Of a DNA stretch of 64,000 nt, positions 31,683-42,980 are shown piece by piece. Positions within the stretch are counted from its first letter, which is position 1. Each line of letters opens with the position of its first letter. The stretch is from positions 317,692,789-317,756,788 of the forward strand of contig OV050030.1 of NCBI GenBank assembly GCA_920105625.2. The letters are read 5' to 3'. This stretch comes from Clusia tigrina (Eukaryota > Arthropoda > Insecta > Diptera > Clusiidae). The translations under genes were made by a program, and so were the position numbers. The notes under the pieces are model-generated. The model was not told the DNA's origin. It ran no database searches and saw only the letters and a program-made list of their open reading frames with translations.

Positions 31683-32873
31683 TTACAGAATGCCCATTTT
31701 ATTCCTTTGTGTTTTCTCAATTGCTGGTAAAACCTTAGCTTTATTAATCTCATTGGTAGTTTCCAAATTCTCTTCTTCCAGATCTGAGAGGTAATTGGCC
31801 AGTGACGGATTCAAACTAATTAGTCTTCGATCGTTTGTTCGTACAGGCGAAATACTGTCCACAACGGGACTTTGCTGCACTGTTACTGCTTCCGGCTCCT
31901 TTGGCGGATATCCCTGATTTTCGTTATTTATCGGGCTTCCCGGAGAAAGAGGCTCGACACCGATTTCAGATGCGCCAAACAAAAATTCCGCTTGCCTTTC
32001 TTCATTAAGTACTAATTTTGGCTTTACCATGCGGCTTATCCCTTCTGGTATTAAATATTCCGGCCAACGTACTTCCGGAGGCAATGTCAATACTGTCTGC
32101 GTAAATCCAGCTGATGCTGATTTTGATCTCTCCCTATTCAGTGAGGTCCTATTGGTCGCCCGTCCTCTTTTCAATTCCGCACACTCCTTGGAAAACAGCG
32201 TTGCTGCTTCCTCTGTTTCCGTCAATCTCTGAGAAAGTTCCTTTACCTTCTTCTCAAGATACTCTTTTTGTGCTCTCAAATCTTCTGTTTTCTTATGAAA
32301 ACTGAATAACTTTTCTTCTGTTCTTCTTTGGATTGCCGAAAAGGCTTGATCCGCTACTTCTAATGGTGACACAGCTCCTCCGGCATTCGCCTGCTTCCAC
32401 AATTCCTGAGCTTCTTCCCTGCTCGTACTCGCTTCGAACTGGTCAACTATTTTCCCAGTAAACATTTCCAACTCTGACTGCATTGATTTCAACCTGTTCC
32501 TTACTGCCTCGTCTGGCGAAACCAAACTCACAGTTTGTTGTCCTAATTCCTCTAATTCAGAACTAAATGTATCTGCCGATTCGTTGACCAGACTATTTAT
32601 GTAGTCTGCATAATTTTCCGCAAAATATTTTCCTTTGCCGTGCTCAACTGCGTGAGGTAGCAACAGCCCGTGATTATTGTTGAACTCTCTCCCCAGATTT
32701 TGCAACTGTGTTATTCGCTTGCGGTAATACACGTTGTCCATACGTAACCAGCCGTATTTTTTAAAGTTACGGACCAGTTTTTCAATCGCTTCGCCAATTT
32801 GCTCCTGCATCAGCAGTAATCCTTGCGCTTCCTTCGTCATATCCCAAATGCCAGAACAGATGGCGTATCCCAA
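31683..32873 (-). CDS. gag: Gag N-terminal and coiled-coil region of copy B
   Basis: A 396-codon frame beginning near 32873 (first clear ATG at 32873). It is rich in Glu, Lys and Leu with heptad-like stretches (LRAQKEYLEKKVKELSQRL) that predict coiled coil, and a Pro-rich segment later. It carries no motif I can name, but its place between the leader and the capsid segment identifies it as Gag. A stop at 31680 separates it from the capsid block (LVPMFSGVELYDL), which continues in the same direction. Confidence 0.72.
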   Translation of the reverse strand: MGYAICSGIWDMTKEAQGLLLMQEQIGEAIEKLVRNFKKYGWLRMDNVYYRKRITQLQNLGREFNNNHGLLLPHAVEHGKGKYFAENYADYINSLVNESADTFSSELEELGQQTVSLVSPDEAVRNRLKSMQSELEMFTGKIVDQFEASTSREEAQELWKQANAGGAVSPLEVADQAFSAIQRRTEEKLFSFHKKTEDLRAQKEYLEKKVKELSQRLTETEEAATLFSKECAELKRGRATNRTSLNRERSKSASAGFTQTVLTLPPEVRWPEYLIPEGISRMVKPKLVLNEERQAEFLFGASEIGVEPLSPGSPINNENQGYPPKEPEAVTVQQSPVVDSISPVRTNDRRLISLNPSLANYLSDLEEENLETTNEINKAKVLPAIEKTQRNKMGIL

Positions 32874-32879
32874 TTACAA

Positions 32880-33866
32880 ACAAAAATCCAATAATTGTTA
32901 AAACTTGTTACAATATTTTATTCTATCTTACTTAATGATTCAAAACAGAGTTATTAAAAAAAAAACATTCCACCGTAAATTCTATCTTTATATACATATT
33001 CTGCTATACTTGTTTTCCATCACAAAGTTCCGCTGTCTACCGGCGTCCATTAAGTCCTTCCATCAATGCAAATTGGTCCTTGACTTCCTCATAGATACTC
33101 CTCATATCCAATCACCAACTTTAATACTCCCAAAAATCCTCCCAATTCGCAAAAACCGGAATTGGATTTACAGCCAAAAAATGTCTTGATTCATTCCCGG
33201 AAATTTGAATCCATATTTAATTTAAAAAAAACCCGTAACGTATGCGCCACGTAATATTAGCATTTAAATGTTTTCTTCAACATTGCTACGCAAATTGTAG
33301 TTTTCGAACTACTCAAATTTTGAAACAACAACCCGTGTTGTCTGCACCTCTTGAAATATTTTCACCTAATACCCTAAGCTCAAAATGCGAAATATTTAAA
33401 TCAAATGTTCTATGTTTGTTTTCAAACAAGATAAATTTAGAACATCTGAATTTAAACAATATAAAAATAATTTAAATGTCTCCAATATTGTCATCTATAT
33501 AATAAACAATATATATCTATATCTTAATAAACAATATAAATGTCCCTCACTACAAACAAACTCAAATCACCTAAAAAAAAAATCCTCACAGCTAGGACGA
33601 ACATACATAGACCGTCCGATCATACTGACGGTTTATGGTTGCCATTCAAAGCTGCGTGCAACAGCGCAAACGCGCCTGTATGTTGCAACTTATTTGACCA
33701 GCGCTACGGCGCCTTCAGGGTCGCAGAAGTATCTACTTAGATTACGCTAATATACACTCTACTCACCAACATTTTTTTCGATGACATCTTTTTTCTTTGA
33801 TTTTTGTTGCAGGATTCTTCCCTGCTACAGGGTTCCTTGCCCTGGGATTCCTCCTGTAAGTCCTTA
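32880..33866 (-). other. Leader of copy B, non-coding
   Basis: About 1 kb lies between primer site and gag. It has a purine/pyrimidine-poor AT-rich body and no ORF I would support. Confidence 0.5.
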
Positions 33867-33867
33867 A

Positions 33868-33882
33868 GACCGGCTGCGCCAA
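33868..33882 (-). promoter_or_regulatory. Primer-binding site of copy B, tRNA-Ser type
   Basis: The minus strand reads TGGCGCAGCCGGTC two to three bases inside the LTR. The TGGCGCAG core is that of the serine-tRNA primer site of 297/17.6-type elements as I recall it. Confidence 0.6.
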
Positions 33883-33884
33883 AA

Positions 33885-34388
33885 TGTTGGGGTATTGTCC
33901 TTGTTTGACGGGGGACGTCCTTTTACTGTGCGCGTGTATCTGAAAAGTCTAAATCACTCTTTGGAAAAATCACTACATTACACTTTTAGTTTTAAAATCA
34001 CAAGCCATTTATTCTTAGAATACTAACTCTTATATACTATTTACAATTCATAATTACAATACAAAAACTGACCTTTCTGGTGTTCCAGTTTCGCACCTGT
34101 TAATTGGTGCCAGTTGGTCAAGCCAACTGATCTACGCCATTCTGAAATGTTGATGGTGCATTCTAACTTTCAATGCCCTTCGGCGGCTCGACTGCGAAAC
34201 TGTGGCACCCTAAAAGTTTACATAATAAATATTACATAGTTGATATTAATTCTAAATACTCGCACCCTAAAAATATGTGCTTTCATAAGTAACTTTAACA
34301 CATGCTAATCACACAGAATGTGTGGCATCTGTTAGGAGTCGATGATGTGAGACACTACGCGCAGGCAGCTTGATTCTAACTCACAACA
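33885..34388 (-). repeat. 5' LTR of copy B (about 504 bp)
   Basis: The plus strand runs from TGTTGGGG to CACAACA, with TGTTG/CAACA ends. The outer edge coincides with the point where the Helitron Rep sequence (GSDMAAFGV) is interrupted. No second copy is present, so the outer boundary is inferred from that junction. Confidence 0.7.
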
Positions 34389-35420
34389 AACACCGAAAGC
34401 AGCCATATCACTACCTTTCGTGATATATTTACAAATATATTTGATCGCTTTAACTGAATTGCAGTATTCAACGTTAATGTGAGCCTTAAAAGTTTTTGAT
34501 AAAATTGGTGAATATGGGACAATCCAACGATTGTCGACCTCGATTTCTTGTGTTCCCACTTTGACAGTTGTTGATCTACCATTATCTTGTGTTGATCGTC
34601 GACGATATTTTGGATACCCATCATTTCCAGTAATGGTTTCAGAAACTAATGCTTGTGGATTTTTGTACACTTTCCATCTTGCATACATACTGAATTCATA
34701 TACAAACGACCGCATGGTCCATGAATCATGTTTTTGGTAACAATTTCATGCAATTCAGGATCAATTTCAGGATCAGGAATTTCGTCAACCATCCAAATTA
34801 AAATGTGAGCGTGTGGTAGTCCTCTCTTTTGTCATTCAATCGAATGCATCCAGCAACGTACTTCTCCAAATATTTTTAATTTTATCAACATGTCCATTAA
34901 TGATTTCATCTTTTGCTTAAATACACGTGCAGTTATATCATGTCGGTCTGCTGGCCCTTCACCTTCAAATAAATGTTCTTTAGTTTCTGTCCATTGCGGA
35001 TTGCACCTGAAAGTTATAAATAAATCAGGTCTTCCATAATGACGCACATAACACATTGCATCTTGCGCGTATTCATGCATATGTCGTGGTCCACAAACAT
35101 ATGAAGATAGTAAAATCACCATATTGCCAATATCATTAGGATCCACATCATTGTTAATAGCATCACGCAAATGAATGTATTCTTCTGAACGTGTCTTTGC
35201 TTGGTTATATTTGATTTAAACGTTCAGTTTCAATTTCTGCATACATATCAACAATGTACTGATGATAAAGCTTACGGCAATGCAAAATGTGATTGTATTC
35301 ATTTTGTCGAACTATTAATCGATACGCGTAATAATGCATAGCGCTAACCTTTTTATCAGTTACCGCACCTGCCATAAAAAGAAATAAAAATAAATTCCAT
35401 TAATCAATTATATTTTAATT
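34389..35420 (-). pseudogene. Helitron Rep (HUH) nuclease region
   Basis: The Rep domain makes the single-strand nick in rolling-circle transposition. Visible blocks are SSYVCGPRHMHEYAQDAMCY and RPDLFITFRCNPQW (motif 1 area), LPHAHILIW near 34800 (the two-His HUH motif), and CNSVKAIKYICKYITKGSD with the tyrosines of the YxxxY-type catalytic motif. Frames change near 34830 and 34740, so the protein is broken although all catalytic residues are still encoded. It stops at the LTR edge. Confidence 0.88.
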
Positions 35421-35433
35421 TCATTCCTTAAAG

Positions 35434-35940
35434 TTATTTTATTTTGTACGCACCGGTTGAATGATTAATCATTCTTAATTTGAACTGGTACCCATCTTCA
35501 CCTTGCCAAAAAATTAGCGGATATTGCAACGAATCATAAGAACGGTGTGTTTCACTAACATTTTCCAACTGGTCATTTCTACGTTGCAAAATAATATCAC
35601 GCCTATTGAATTCTTCTCCAACCATGACAATCGCTACTTCATCTTCAAATCTTGGTGCATTAAATCATCCTACATGTTGGCCAGCTGGCGTTTTATCCGC
35701 ATTTTTTCTTATTCCATAATTGTCAGCAGGCACATTATCAATTTGTGATTTAAACATTCAAACCAATTCATTATGTTCATGTAATAATATTTGTAATTCA
35801 CGAATAATTGGTTTGCTTAATTTCGGATTTATTGAATAACGCTGATCAACTTCTTCATCTCCATTTCCCATGAAATAAATTTGTAGAAAGCGATACTCTT
35901 GGTTGTCGAATGGCAATAACGAACCAATTTTATGGTACAC
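35434..35940 (-). pseudogene. Helitron Rep-helicase, segment between N-terminus and Rep
   Basis: Two short open frames: VYHKIGSLLPFDNQEYRFLQ with IYFMGNGDEEVDQR (35940-35758), and DIILQRRNDQLENVSETHRS with YDSLQYPLIFWQGEDGYQFK (35625-35434). Both are conserved blocks of insect Helitron proteins upstream of Rep. The frame changes between them and a TAA lies before the first. Confidence 0.85.
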
Positions 35941-35954
35941 CTGACCCTGAATCT

Positions 35955-36632
35955 TTAATTAATATTCAACAAATTGGTTAGAATTTTCGTATAAATTTGG
36001 TTAGAATTTTCGTATAAATCAAAACATATATTAATATCTGAATTGAAAACCACATTATTTACCTTAAAAGTTGGCATAAATCTATCACGAACAATGTGTG
36101 GTGCTCCAAATGGTGTCATATGAAAGCAACAATTGTACGACTGAATGAATTTCAAGAAATGTTTTGACTGATTTGTTCTGCCACCAACCAAAGAGAATAA
36201 TGGCTCAAGTGGTGGACTTAATGGTGTTAATTTAACTTTTCCGCCAGCACAACACATTCCATCGGTTTCATTTTTAAATTTAAATGCGTTGCATTTATTA
36301 CAAACTTTATCCATTTTGCCAATTTGAATAGATGAATGCGAAGCGTAATCAATGTTATGATCATAATTAAAACCTGCACGATCCAAATTTCCAATTGAAT
36401 GGCTACGTCTCCATTGTTGCCTGTTTTGATTGTCACGTTCAGTGTTACGTTCACGATCTCTTCTGTTTCTAACTCTCACACTTTCAATAAATTCTTCTGT
36501 TTGTTCTTGATTTTGATTTGATCTTGATCGTGCCATTCGTTGCCTTGCTAATTCATTACTTTCTAATCGCTCTTGTTCATCCTGATTAGATATATTTAAA
36601 CGTATTTGACTGCTGTGGCGTGTTCGCGGCAT
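35955..36632 (-). CDS. Helitron Rep-helicase N-terminus
   Basis: The ATG at 36632 opens 225 codons: a Arg/Asn/Gln-rich basic segment, then a Cys-rich zinc-like motif VCNKCNAFKFKNETDGMCC, GKVKLTPLSPPLEPL and the block FLKFIQSYNCCFHMTPFGAP. These are the hallmarks of the N-terminal domain of Helitron proteins. It ends in a short duplication (repeated NQIYTKIL-type sequence near 35960-36020: TTTCGTATAAAT occurs twice). Promoter not identified. Confidence 0.88.
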   Translation of the reverse strand: MPRTRHSSQIRLNISNQDEQERLESNELARQRMARSRSNQNQEQTEEFIESVRVRNRRDRERNTERDNQNRQQWRRSHSIGNLDRAGFNYDHNIDYASHSSIQIGKMDKVCNKCNAFKFKNETDGMCCAGGKVKLTPLSPPLEPLFSLVGGRTNQSKHFLKFIQSYNCCFHMTPFGAPHIVRDRFMPTFKVNNVVFNSDINICFDLYENSNQIYTKILTNLLNIN

Positions 36633-37051
36633 TGTTGATTAATTTTTTAAATTTTTTTTTTATGCAAAAGATTTTAATTTTAACTGAAAGATTACAAATC
36701 AATAATTAAAAAATGTCAATGCTAACACTGTAAACTTAAATGACAATCAATAAACACACAGAAATTAAATAGGTCAAATGACGCGAGCAAGCTGAGCCTT
36801 ATACCGACAAAATGTAATTCTCATAAGAAAAAAAAATACATTTTATATGGGGAAAACACAGTATCATAAAAGTGTGCCTATAACGCATATTTCTAGAAAT
36901 TTTTCGATGTTTTTTTTATATAAACCATCAGTGAAAGTAGACCTTTCCAACGCATGTACTTGTTTGAAAATCGGTTGACTGGTTCTCGAGTTATAAAATC
37001 ACGAACATAGGACAACTTTTTTTAATATATATAAAAGATATAAAAGATATA
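36633..37051. other. Sequence upstream of the Helitron start, no gene
   Basis: It should contain the Helitron 5' terminus, but I could not place a convincing TC end or target AT. No ORF is supported. Confidence 0.35.
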
Positions 37052-37242
<191 letters not shown>

Positions 37243-39400
37243 GGGTTTCTTATGCTTTAGTGTTAAGCATCAATCCGAGGTGTTGGACTCTAACCCAACT
37301 AAAACCACCTTTGCTTCGATCCCGTGGGTCCCCGTGGTACATTCAGTTAAAGTATTCCTTCACGGGGCGGGCTGAGAGTTTTTCCTCGCTCTCGGATCTT
37401 GGTCATTCTAACGGCTTTAGGTCGCTAAACCTCTAGCTCTTTGCTCGTCGTATCTTACTTGTTTCATGATACAGAACAGTATATCCGCTGCTGTATCCCA
37501 GGCCTCCTGTGCCCCAAGCATGTACCGAAGAACACCAGCTGGGGCTACTCTCTCTCTCTTATATAACGCTCAAGCAGGCGTTTTGCACCCGTAAATCTCC
37601 CGCATTCCATCAACACATGTTCTGCATTCTCATAGCTGCCAAAACACTACAGGCAGTATGGGTCCTCCACATGTCTGTACTTGTGCAGATATTTTCGAAA
37701 GCATCTGTGTCCTGATAGGAATTGGGTTAAGTGGTAGTTAACTTCACAATGTCTTCGGGCGATCCATGCTTGTATATTTGGGATCAGCTCATGGTTCCAC
37801 CGTACTTTGGTGGATATATCCCATCTTTTCTGCCATCCATTTTGTGAGCTCTTTCAGATTAACCCAGTTTTGGCTGGATCCATTTTGTCTTCTCTATTCA
37901 AGTTTCGAATGGTTGCGGCCTCTTTTACGGCGAGATCTATTGGCATCCGTCCCCCGATGACGCTGACTACGGATATGGACAGTGGATATGGTCCTAAATG
38001 CACAGAAAACTCTCATTGTTGTTGGCCTATACGCCGTTGTGACACCTCTCATATACGCTTTGCAGCTTGTTGCTGGAGCCCATATGGGTGCTGCGTACAT
38101 TAAAATGGAGGTATCAACGCTGGCTAGTGGCTTCCATGCTGCCTTGGTCCTCCATTAGTAGGAGCAGCCTTGGCATTAACCTTGCCAAGGCTGCTCCTAC
38201 TCTTATGGCTTTATCACTTGCAGATATCAGGTGTTCCTTGAAATTGAGCCGAAGATCTAGAAGGACTCCCAAGTATTTTATATATGGGCGTGACGTGATC
38301 ATATGTCCTCCTATCCTTATTTCTAGGCTCTTAATCTTTTTGCGGCTACTCATTAGTACTGCCTCCGTTTTGTGTTCGGCTAGTTGTAAACCAGCCATCT
38401 GCAACCACATCTTGGCTCTTTTGATAGTTTAATTACATTTGGCTGCCACGTCCACAAGTTTCTTGGCTACTACTACTATGGCTATGTTCGCATACCCTAT
38501 AATATCGACCCCTTTTGGTCGCTCAATTTCCAGAATACCGATAACACCGATCCATGTGGAACTCCTCCTGTGATGTTGTACACTTTTGGACCTTCGTCTG
38601 TGTCGTATAACAATATTCTATCCTTGATATAATTTTCTATGACTCTGAGTAGGTATCCAGAGATATGCAAGGTGCGTAGAGCACTTAGGATCCGATACCA
38701 ATTGGCAAAGTTAAAAGCATTTTTAACATCTAATGTAACTACCGCGCAATATTGTTTTTTGGCCTTCCAGCCACCTTTTTCCAGCCATGGCTTCCGCGCT
38801 ATGTCTCATACAGATGAAATTGCATCCACCGTGGATCGCTTCTTCCTGAATCCATATCGCCGCTTAGACAAACCCGGGGTTCCTTCAGTATAGCGTTCAA
38901 GTCTGGTGCAAATTATTCTTTCCAGGACCTTTTCTGCTGCGTCCAGCATGCACAGCGGTCGGTAAGATGCTGGTTCCTCTATAGGTTTATCGCCTTTTGG
39001 TAGGATTACCAGTCGCTGGCGCTTCTATCTTTTGGAAAATGTTCCTTCCCTCAGACCTACGTGTAGAGACTGCTGAATACGTTTGGATTTCTTTTTATGG
39101 CGGTTTTAATTACCATATTTGGTATTCCATCCAGACCTGGAGCCCTGGTGGTTTTCATTTTATCTGCCGCTCCTAGAACCTCTTTTGTTGTGACCGGCGG
39201 GATTGGATCTTCAGCGTGGATTACTTCCAATTCAGGCCTTATCTCGACATTCTGTGGGAACAGACCTGTCACAATCTTAGCCATTGTTCTCGCGCAATTA
39301 GGTGTGTTAGAATTATTATGGAGTTTCTTCAACACAATTCTGTACGCGCCGCAATTTACAAACCCTTCCTGCACGCTTTGTTGTATCTTCTACGCAATTA
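37243..39400 (-). pseudogene. R1-clade LINE ORF2: RT and C-terminal zinc region
   Basis: On the minus strand the linker GAYRIVLKKLHNNSNTPNC is followed by TRAPGLDGIPNMVIKTAI, the RT blocks FANWYRI, ITGGVPHGSVLS and the palm, then LAEHKTEAVLMSSRKKIKSL and YIKYLGVLLDLRLNFKEH, ending in a Cys/His block AEHVLMEC near 37600. The catalytic YADD reads YAN: one aspartate codon is missing and the other is Asn. Several stops break the frame. R1-type elements often insert in rDNA; no rDNA is next to this copy. Confidence 0.85.
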
Positions 39401-39531
39401 GAATCATACAAAGGTGATTTGTATTGTTCGCTAATTAATGCAATATCCACTTTCTGTTCTATTACAGACTGCTTCAGCAAATCCTGAGCAGCCTCGCAGT
39501 GGTTTGGGTTTATTTGGATACACCTAACCAT
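39316..39531 (-). pseudogene. R1-clade LINE ORF2 start, endonuclease stub
   Basis: The frame opens with VRCIQINPNHCEAAQDLL and VDIALISEQYKS, the first two endonuclease blocks of R1-clade ORF2. Directly after SEQYKS the sequence jumps to the linker before RT, so about 0.9 kb encoding most of the endonuclease is deleted. It starts about 30 bp after the end of ORF1. Confidence 0.85.
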
Positions 39532-39562
39532 CCTGTTTTGTCAATACTTTCATCGCTTGTTT

Positions 39563-40768
39563 TTATGCAGCACACTTAAAGCTTCCAGTGGAGTGGTCGT
39601 TTCCACCTTTGCATCCTCTCTCACATATTGCGCATTTAGGTTTGGCCTCGCACATTTTAGCTAAATGCCCTTTATTTCCACACTTTAGGCAAACACCTGA
39701 ACGGTCCCCTTTGCTCTTACAGCGTCTAGCTATGTGACCATATTCGAGGCATCGGAAGCATCTGGTTGGAGTTATGTACTCACGGAGCCTACATCTTACC
39801 CAACCTACACGCATCCGACCGGCTTCCGCTAGTATGTTAGCCAGTTTATATGGAAGGCTAATCAGCGCTGTCTGCGTGCCATCCCGTGTGGGTCGCATAG
39901 ACTTAATTGCGTTTTTTCCTATGCCTGCAATTTCGGGAGATTGGTATCTAATGGCACTGCATATTTCTTCCTGTGTGGTGACTTCATCCAGGTCCCGGCA
40001 CTCGATTGTTGTTTCCTGGCAGAGAACTCTAACATTTGCTGAGCTCTGGTGGATCTGCTCAGCTATTTCTTTAAGTTTGCTGGCCTGCTCTCCTGACCCG
40101 CCTTTGAGCTCCATTAGCAGTTCTCCTTTGGCGGTCTTCCTTATTTTGTTGACACTTTTTCCAAGCTCATCCAGTTCAGGCTTTGCCTTCAACGTTCTTA
40201 ACATGTCAGCATAAGACATCTCTCCTAGTTTTGCTATCAATATAGCGTCCGGTCGTGTAGCCTTCTTCCTCGGCTGACCGATTCCTCCATTCCGTGGCTC
40301 CGCTGGGGGTTTGTTCCCACTCTTACCCTCCGGGCGCCTCTTTCCGACCACTTTCCATGCCTCAGCGTTTTGCTTTGGTACTGTTTCCTCGATGGGTCCA
40401 GTGGCTTTTTTCTGCTGATCGCTCGCTTTAGCTATAATACCGCTTTTGCCCTCCGAATTAGCACTTCTTTTCTGCAAAATTTTCTTCTTCTTCGATGTTT
40501 CCGCTGTCTCTTCGTCCTCTCGTTGTATCTTTGGGTTACCGCCTTCTAGTCGCTTAAGCAGCGGCGATGTTTGGGAGCTTTTGGTGGTTCGGCCTACCAT
40601 CTGTAGCTTCCCTTTCTCCTGCTCCCCGCATAACTGTTTGTACATCTCCTCGATTGTAGTGACGAGATCTCTCATAGGCCGGTGGATTGGTCGCCTGCCC
40701 ACTAACATCTCCGTTAGCTCTCCGATTTTGATGCCAAGTTTAGCAAACAGGCTATCTTGGCCCTCCAT
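39563..40768 (-). CDS. R1-clade LINE ORF1 (Gag-like)
   Basis: This is an uninterrupted frame of about 401 codons from the first ATG at 40768; the frame is open further up to a stop at 40859. It encodes a Lys/Glu/Gln-rich N-terminal half and a C-terminal half with MSYADMLRTLKAKPEL, a globular segment (ALISLPYKLANILAEAGRMR) and three zinc knuckles: CFRCLEYGHIARRC, CLKCGNKGHLAKMC and CAICERGCKGGNDHSTGSFKC. That arrangement is typical of R1/Waldo/TRAS ORF1, which binds element RNA. It is one of the few undamaged long ORFs here. Confidence 0.92.
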   Translation of the reverse strand: MEGQDSLFAKLGIKIGELTEMLVGRRPIHRPMRDLVTTIEEMYKQLCGEQEKGKLQMVGRTTKSSQTSPLLKRLEGGNPKIQREDEETAETSKKKKILQKRSANSEGKSGIIAKASDQQKKATGPIEETVPKQNAEAWKVVGKRRPEGKSGNKPPAEPRNGGIGQPRKKATRPDAILIAKLGEMSYADMLRTLKAKPELDELGKSVNKIRKTAKGELLMELKGGSGEQASKLKEIAEQIHQSSANVRVLCQETTIECRDLDEVTTQEEICSAIRYQSPEIAGIGKNAIKSMRPTRDGTQTALISLPYKLANILAEAGRMRVGWVRCRLREYITPTRCFRCLEYGHIARRCKSKGDRSGVCLKCGNKGHLAKMCEAKPKCAICERGCKGGNDHSTGSFKCAA

Positions 40769-40861
40769 TGTAAGTGCCTTGGTAGCGACTGTCTGTTGCT
40801 CCACTGGCACTGGTGTTGCTGTTTGAGTAACTGCGGCAGGAGTTGCGTTGACCTGTTCCTA

Positions 40862-41269
40862 ATTTGGAGTCAGGCCCATTGCAACTCAGCTCGTTAGCAC
40901 CATAGGAGGTGTTCGAACTACCTTCGAAACTCTATTAAAAGGATCTCCAGAAGATGTCGTCCACGCCTGGTTGGTGCTCTCCCTCCTAACTGCTTCATCA
41001 GTCTCTGAAGTCTCCCTGTGACTCCATGACTGCTTATAATTGTTATTTATTTTTATTTATATAATTACTACTATTATTACTACTATTATTACTATTCTAC
41101 AATATATATTTTTTGAAACTTAATTAATTTTAATTCTGGAAAAAATGAATTTTAAATTATGGTTATGGGATTTATTTTGTATTTGGGGGAAAAATAAAAA
41201 AAGTATGAAACTATAAGAGCACTACTAACTAATCGCGTTGGCAACACTTTTTTGTTTTCAAATAAATAT
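40862..41269. other. LINE 5' leader, then AT-rich DNA
   Basis: Up to about 41030 this is probably the 5' UTR of the R1-like LINE. Positions 41041-41100 hold an irregular (TTA)n/(ACT)n-type trinucleotide repeat. No gene is seen. Confidence 0.5.
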
Positions 41270-41625
41270 TGTAGTGGCTCTGTGTGAGTGTGTGTGAGTA
41301 GTGAATATTCTGGCAAACGATGGATATATGCGTCGCCGCACAATTGAAGTCGGGACAGTTGAACAGTGATCGAAACCGTGAGTACAATGCTATAGTAATA
41401 GTAACAATAATAAAGTGATAAAATATATTAATTGTATTGCAAAAGTGTATTAAAGTAAACTTTAAACCCAAGGCTAACAGTCTGAATAAGTGTCTGAGTG
41501 CAATAATTAAATAAAGCTAATGGTTTTAAGTGAACCAAGGGATTGTTGGATTATTTCACAATCTAGCGGAACGAAACCGAGTATTGAGAGTTGATATAAA
41601 TTGTCAATACGGGAAGTTCGTAACA
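41270..41625 (+). mobile_element. Probable LTR (about 356 bp)
   Basis: The sequence begins TGTAGTGGC and ends GTAACA two bases before a tRNA-Leu-type primer site. It includes AATAAAG near 41408 and 41511. No second copy is in the window, so the 5' edge is inferred. The internal region after the primer site has no recognisable gag. Confidence 0.55.
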
Positions 41626-41627
41626 AT

Positions 41628-41645
41628 TGGTGTCAAAAGTGGGAT
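41628..41645 (+). promoter_or_regulatory. Primer-binding site, tRNA-Leu type
   Basis: TGGTGTCAAAAGTGGGAT differs by one base from the tRNA-Leu primer site TGGTGTCAGAAGTGGGAT as I recall it. Confidence 0.65.
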
Positions 41646-42980
41646 TGTGTATCAGTGATAAGCAACAGTTAAATTTTAAAAGTGAAATTGTCGTAGGTCC
41701 CGAAGGAGCTTGAAAATTTCTTTATAGTTTGAAGAAAATAAAAACATGAAAAACATTAAAGAAATTATGCTTTAAGAAATCTATTTTTCAATATTTTTTT
41801 TAATATAAATTTTAGAATATATTTGTGGATTATGAAGAATCACATACAAGTATCTGGTCCCATATTCATTTCACTATTACTCCAAGGACAACTGATGTAT
41901 ATATTATATTCCACTTTATGCTCTCCATCAACATATATTGATTCCACTTTATGCTCTCCATCAACTGTCTCAAGCAATTGGTGTAATCCGCGTATGGGGT
42001 CCCTGTGCCAACGTATTTTTGCTGAGAGAAATCTGCAGCTACTGAGGAGAGAAAGGAATCAGTAAAACGTCCCGCCCCGTCTATGGGTCTTTAATAAAGA
42101 TAAGTGCAGGTATAAGGTATGGCATACTCGTACATGTATGTGGATAAAAGTTAAGTATTAATTATCTAGAAAAATATGGGAGCTTAAGTATGAGGTATAA
42201 CACAGATGTAGATATGTTATTTATAGAATAGTAGGTTAAGTAAGAAATTAGATATTAGATAAAATTAGGGTAATCTGGATACATCCTACAGTTATATAAG
42301 ACAGCAACATGTGGTGTGCTAAATTATATTTGAGAATGTTAGAATGTAACTGGCCGGAAAAAGAAGAAGAGTGAGAGGTGAGTTAGGTATTTAAAGATCA
42401 AATAGGTATTGAAGCTCATATCTTTTTATTGTTGCTTGGTAAGAACCCCGACCGTCGCAACCTAAGCAGTCTGTGCTAGCCGTGGCGACCAAACTGAATC
42501 AAATAGAGAGGGAAGGGGGAGTTATACGCAACAGAAGTCAATTCACAAAAGTATCAATTGGTGTGCGCTAGAATACCTTACTTGTAGGCCCTCATTAGGA
42601 AATGTATAGCATTTCTTCCACTCTTTCCAATTTAAAACGCACTGGTGTTTAACACACATGATTTAACTATCAAAGAAAGCAATAAAATATATTCTTTTGA
42701 AAATCAAATCTTTTAATTTATATATGAATCCAAATAAATGCATTAAATATATTTTACCTATCCAATATATCACAAAATTAAGGCTTGTTGATGTATTTTA
42801 TTACATTTATAAATTTATTTATTTTTTCTGCTGAAAGGCGCCAAAACAATTTTCAAATTATAACGATTGTCAAATGTGGAAATAAAGTGAGAGAGAAGGA
42901 AGGAAATGATAATTTTTGTCAATGGCGGATGGAAATAAAGGTGTTTGATCTACTGAGCGCAGCTGTGGCTATGGTTGCTT
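41646..42980. other. Non-coding stretch, including a 25-bp direct repeat
   Basis: A perfect 25-bp repeat (starts ATTCCACTTTATG) occurs at 41908-41932 and 41941-41965 with an 8-bp spacer. The region should hold the leader and gag of the LTR element at 41270, but I see no domain. Confidence 0.5.

Larger units (their letters stand above)
27185..34388 (-). mobile_element. 297/17.6-like LTR retrotransposon, copy B, 3'-truncated
   Basis: A 5' LTR (33885-34388), primer site, long leader, gag, protease, RT, RNase H and most of integrase follow in order on the minus strand. It ends abruptly within the integrase C-terminus at 27185 with no 3' LTR. The LTR's outer edge falls in the Helitron Rep frame, so the element inserted into the Helitron. 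In-frame stops separate the pol domains and gag is shifted once. The same family gave copy A at 1308-3698. Confidence 0.87.

Noticed and set aside
27185..34388. An env gene making this a gypsy-type errantivirus
   Set aside because: The element stops in integrase, and no signal peptide, furin site or transmembrane fusion protein was seen here or in the other LTR elements.
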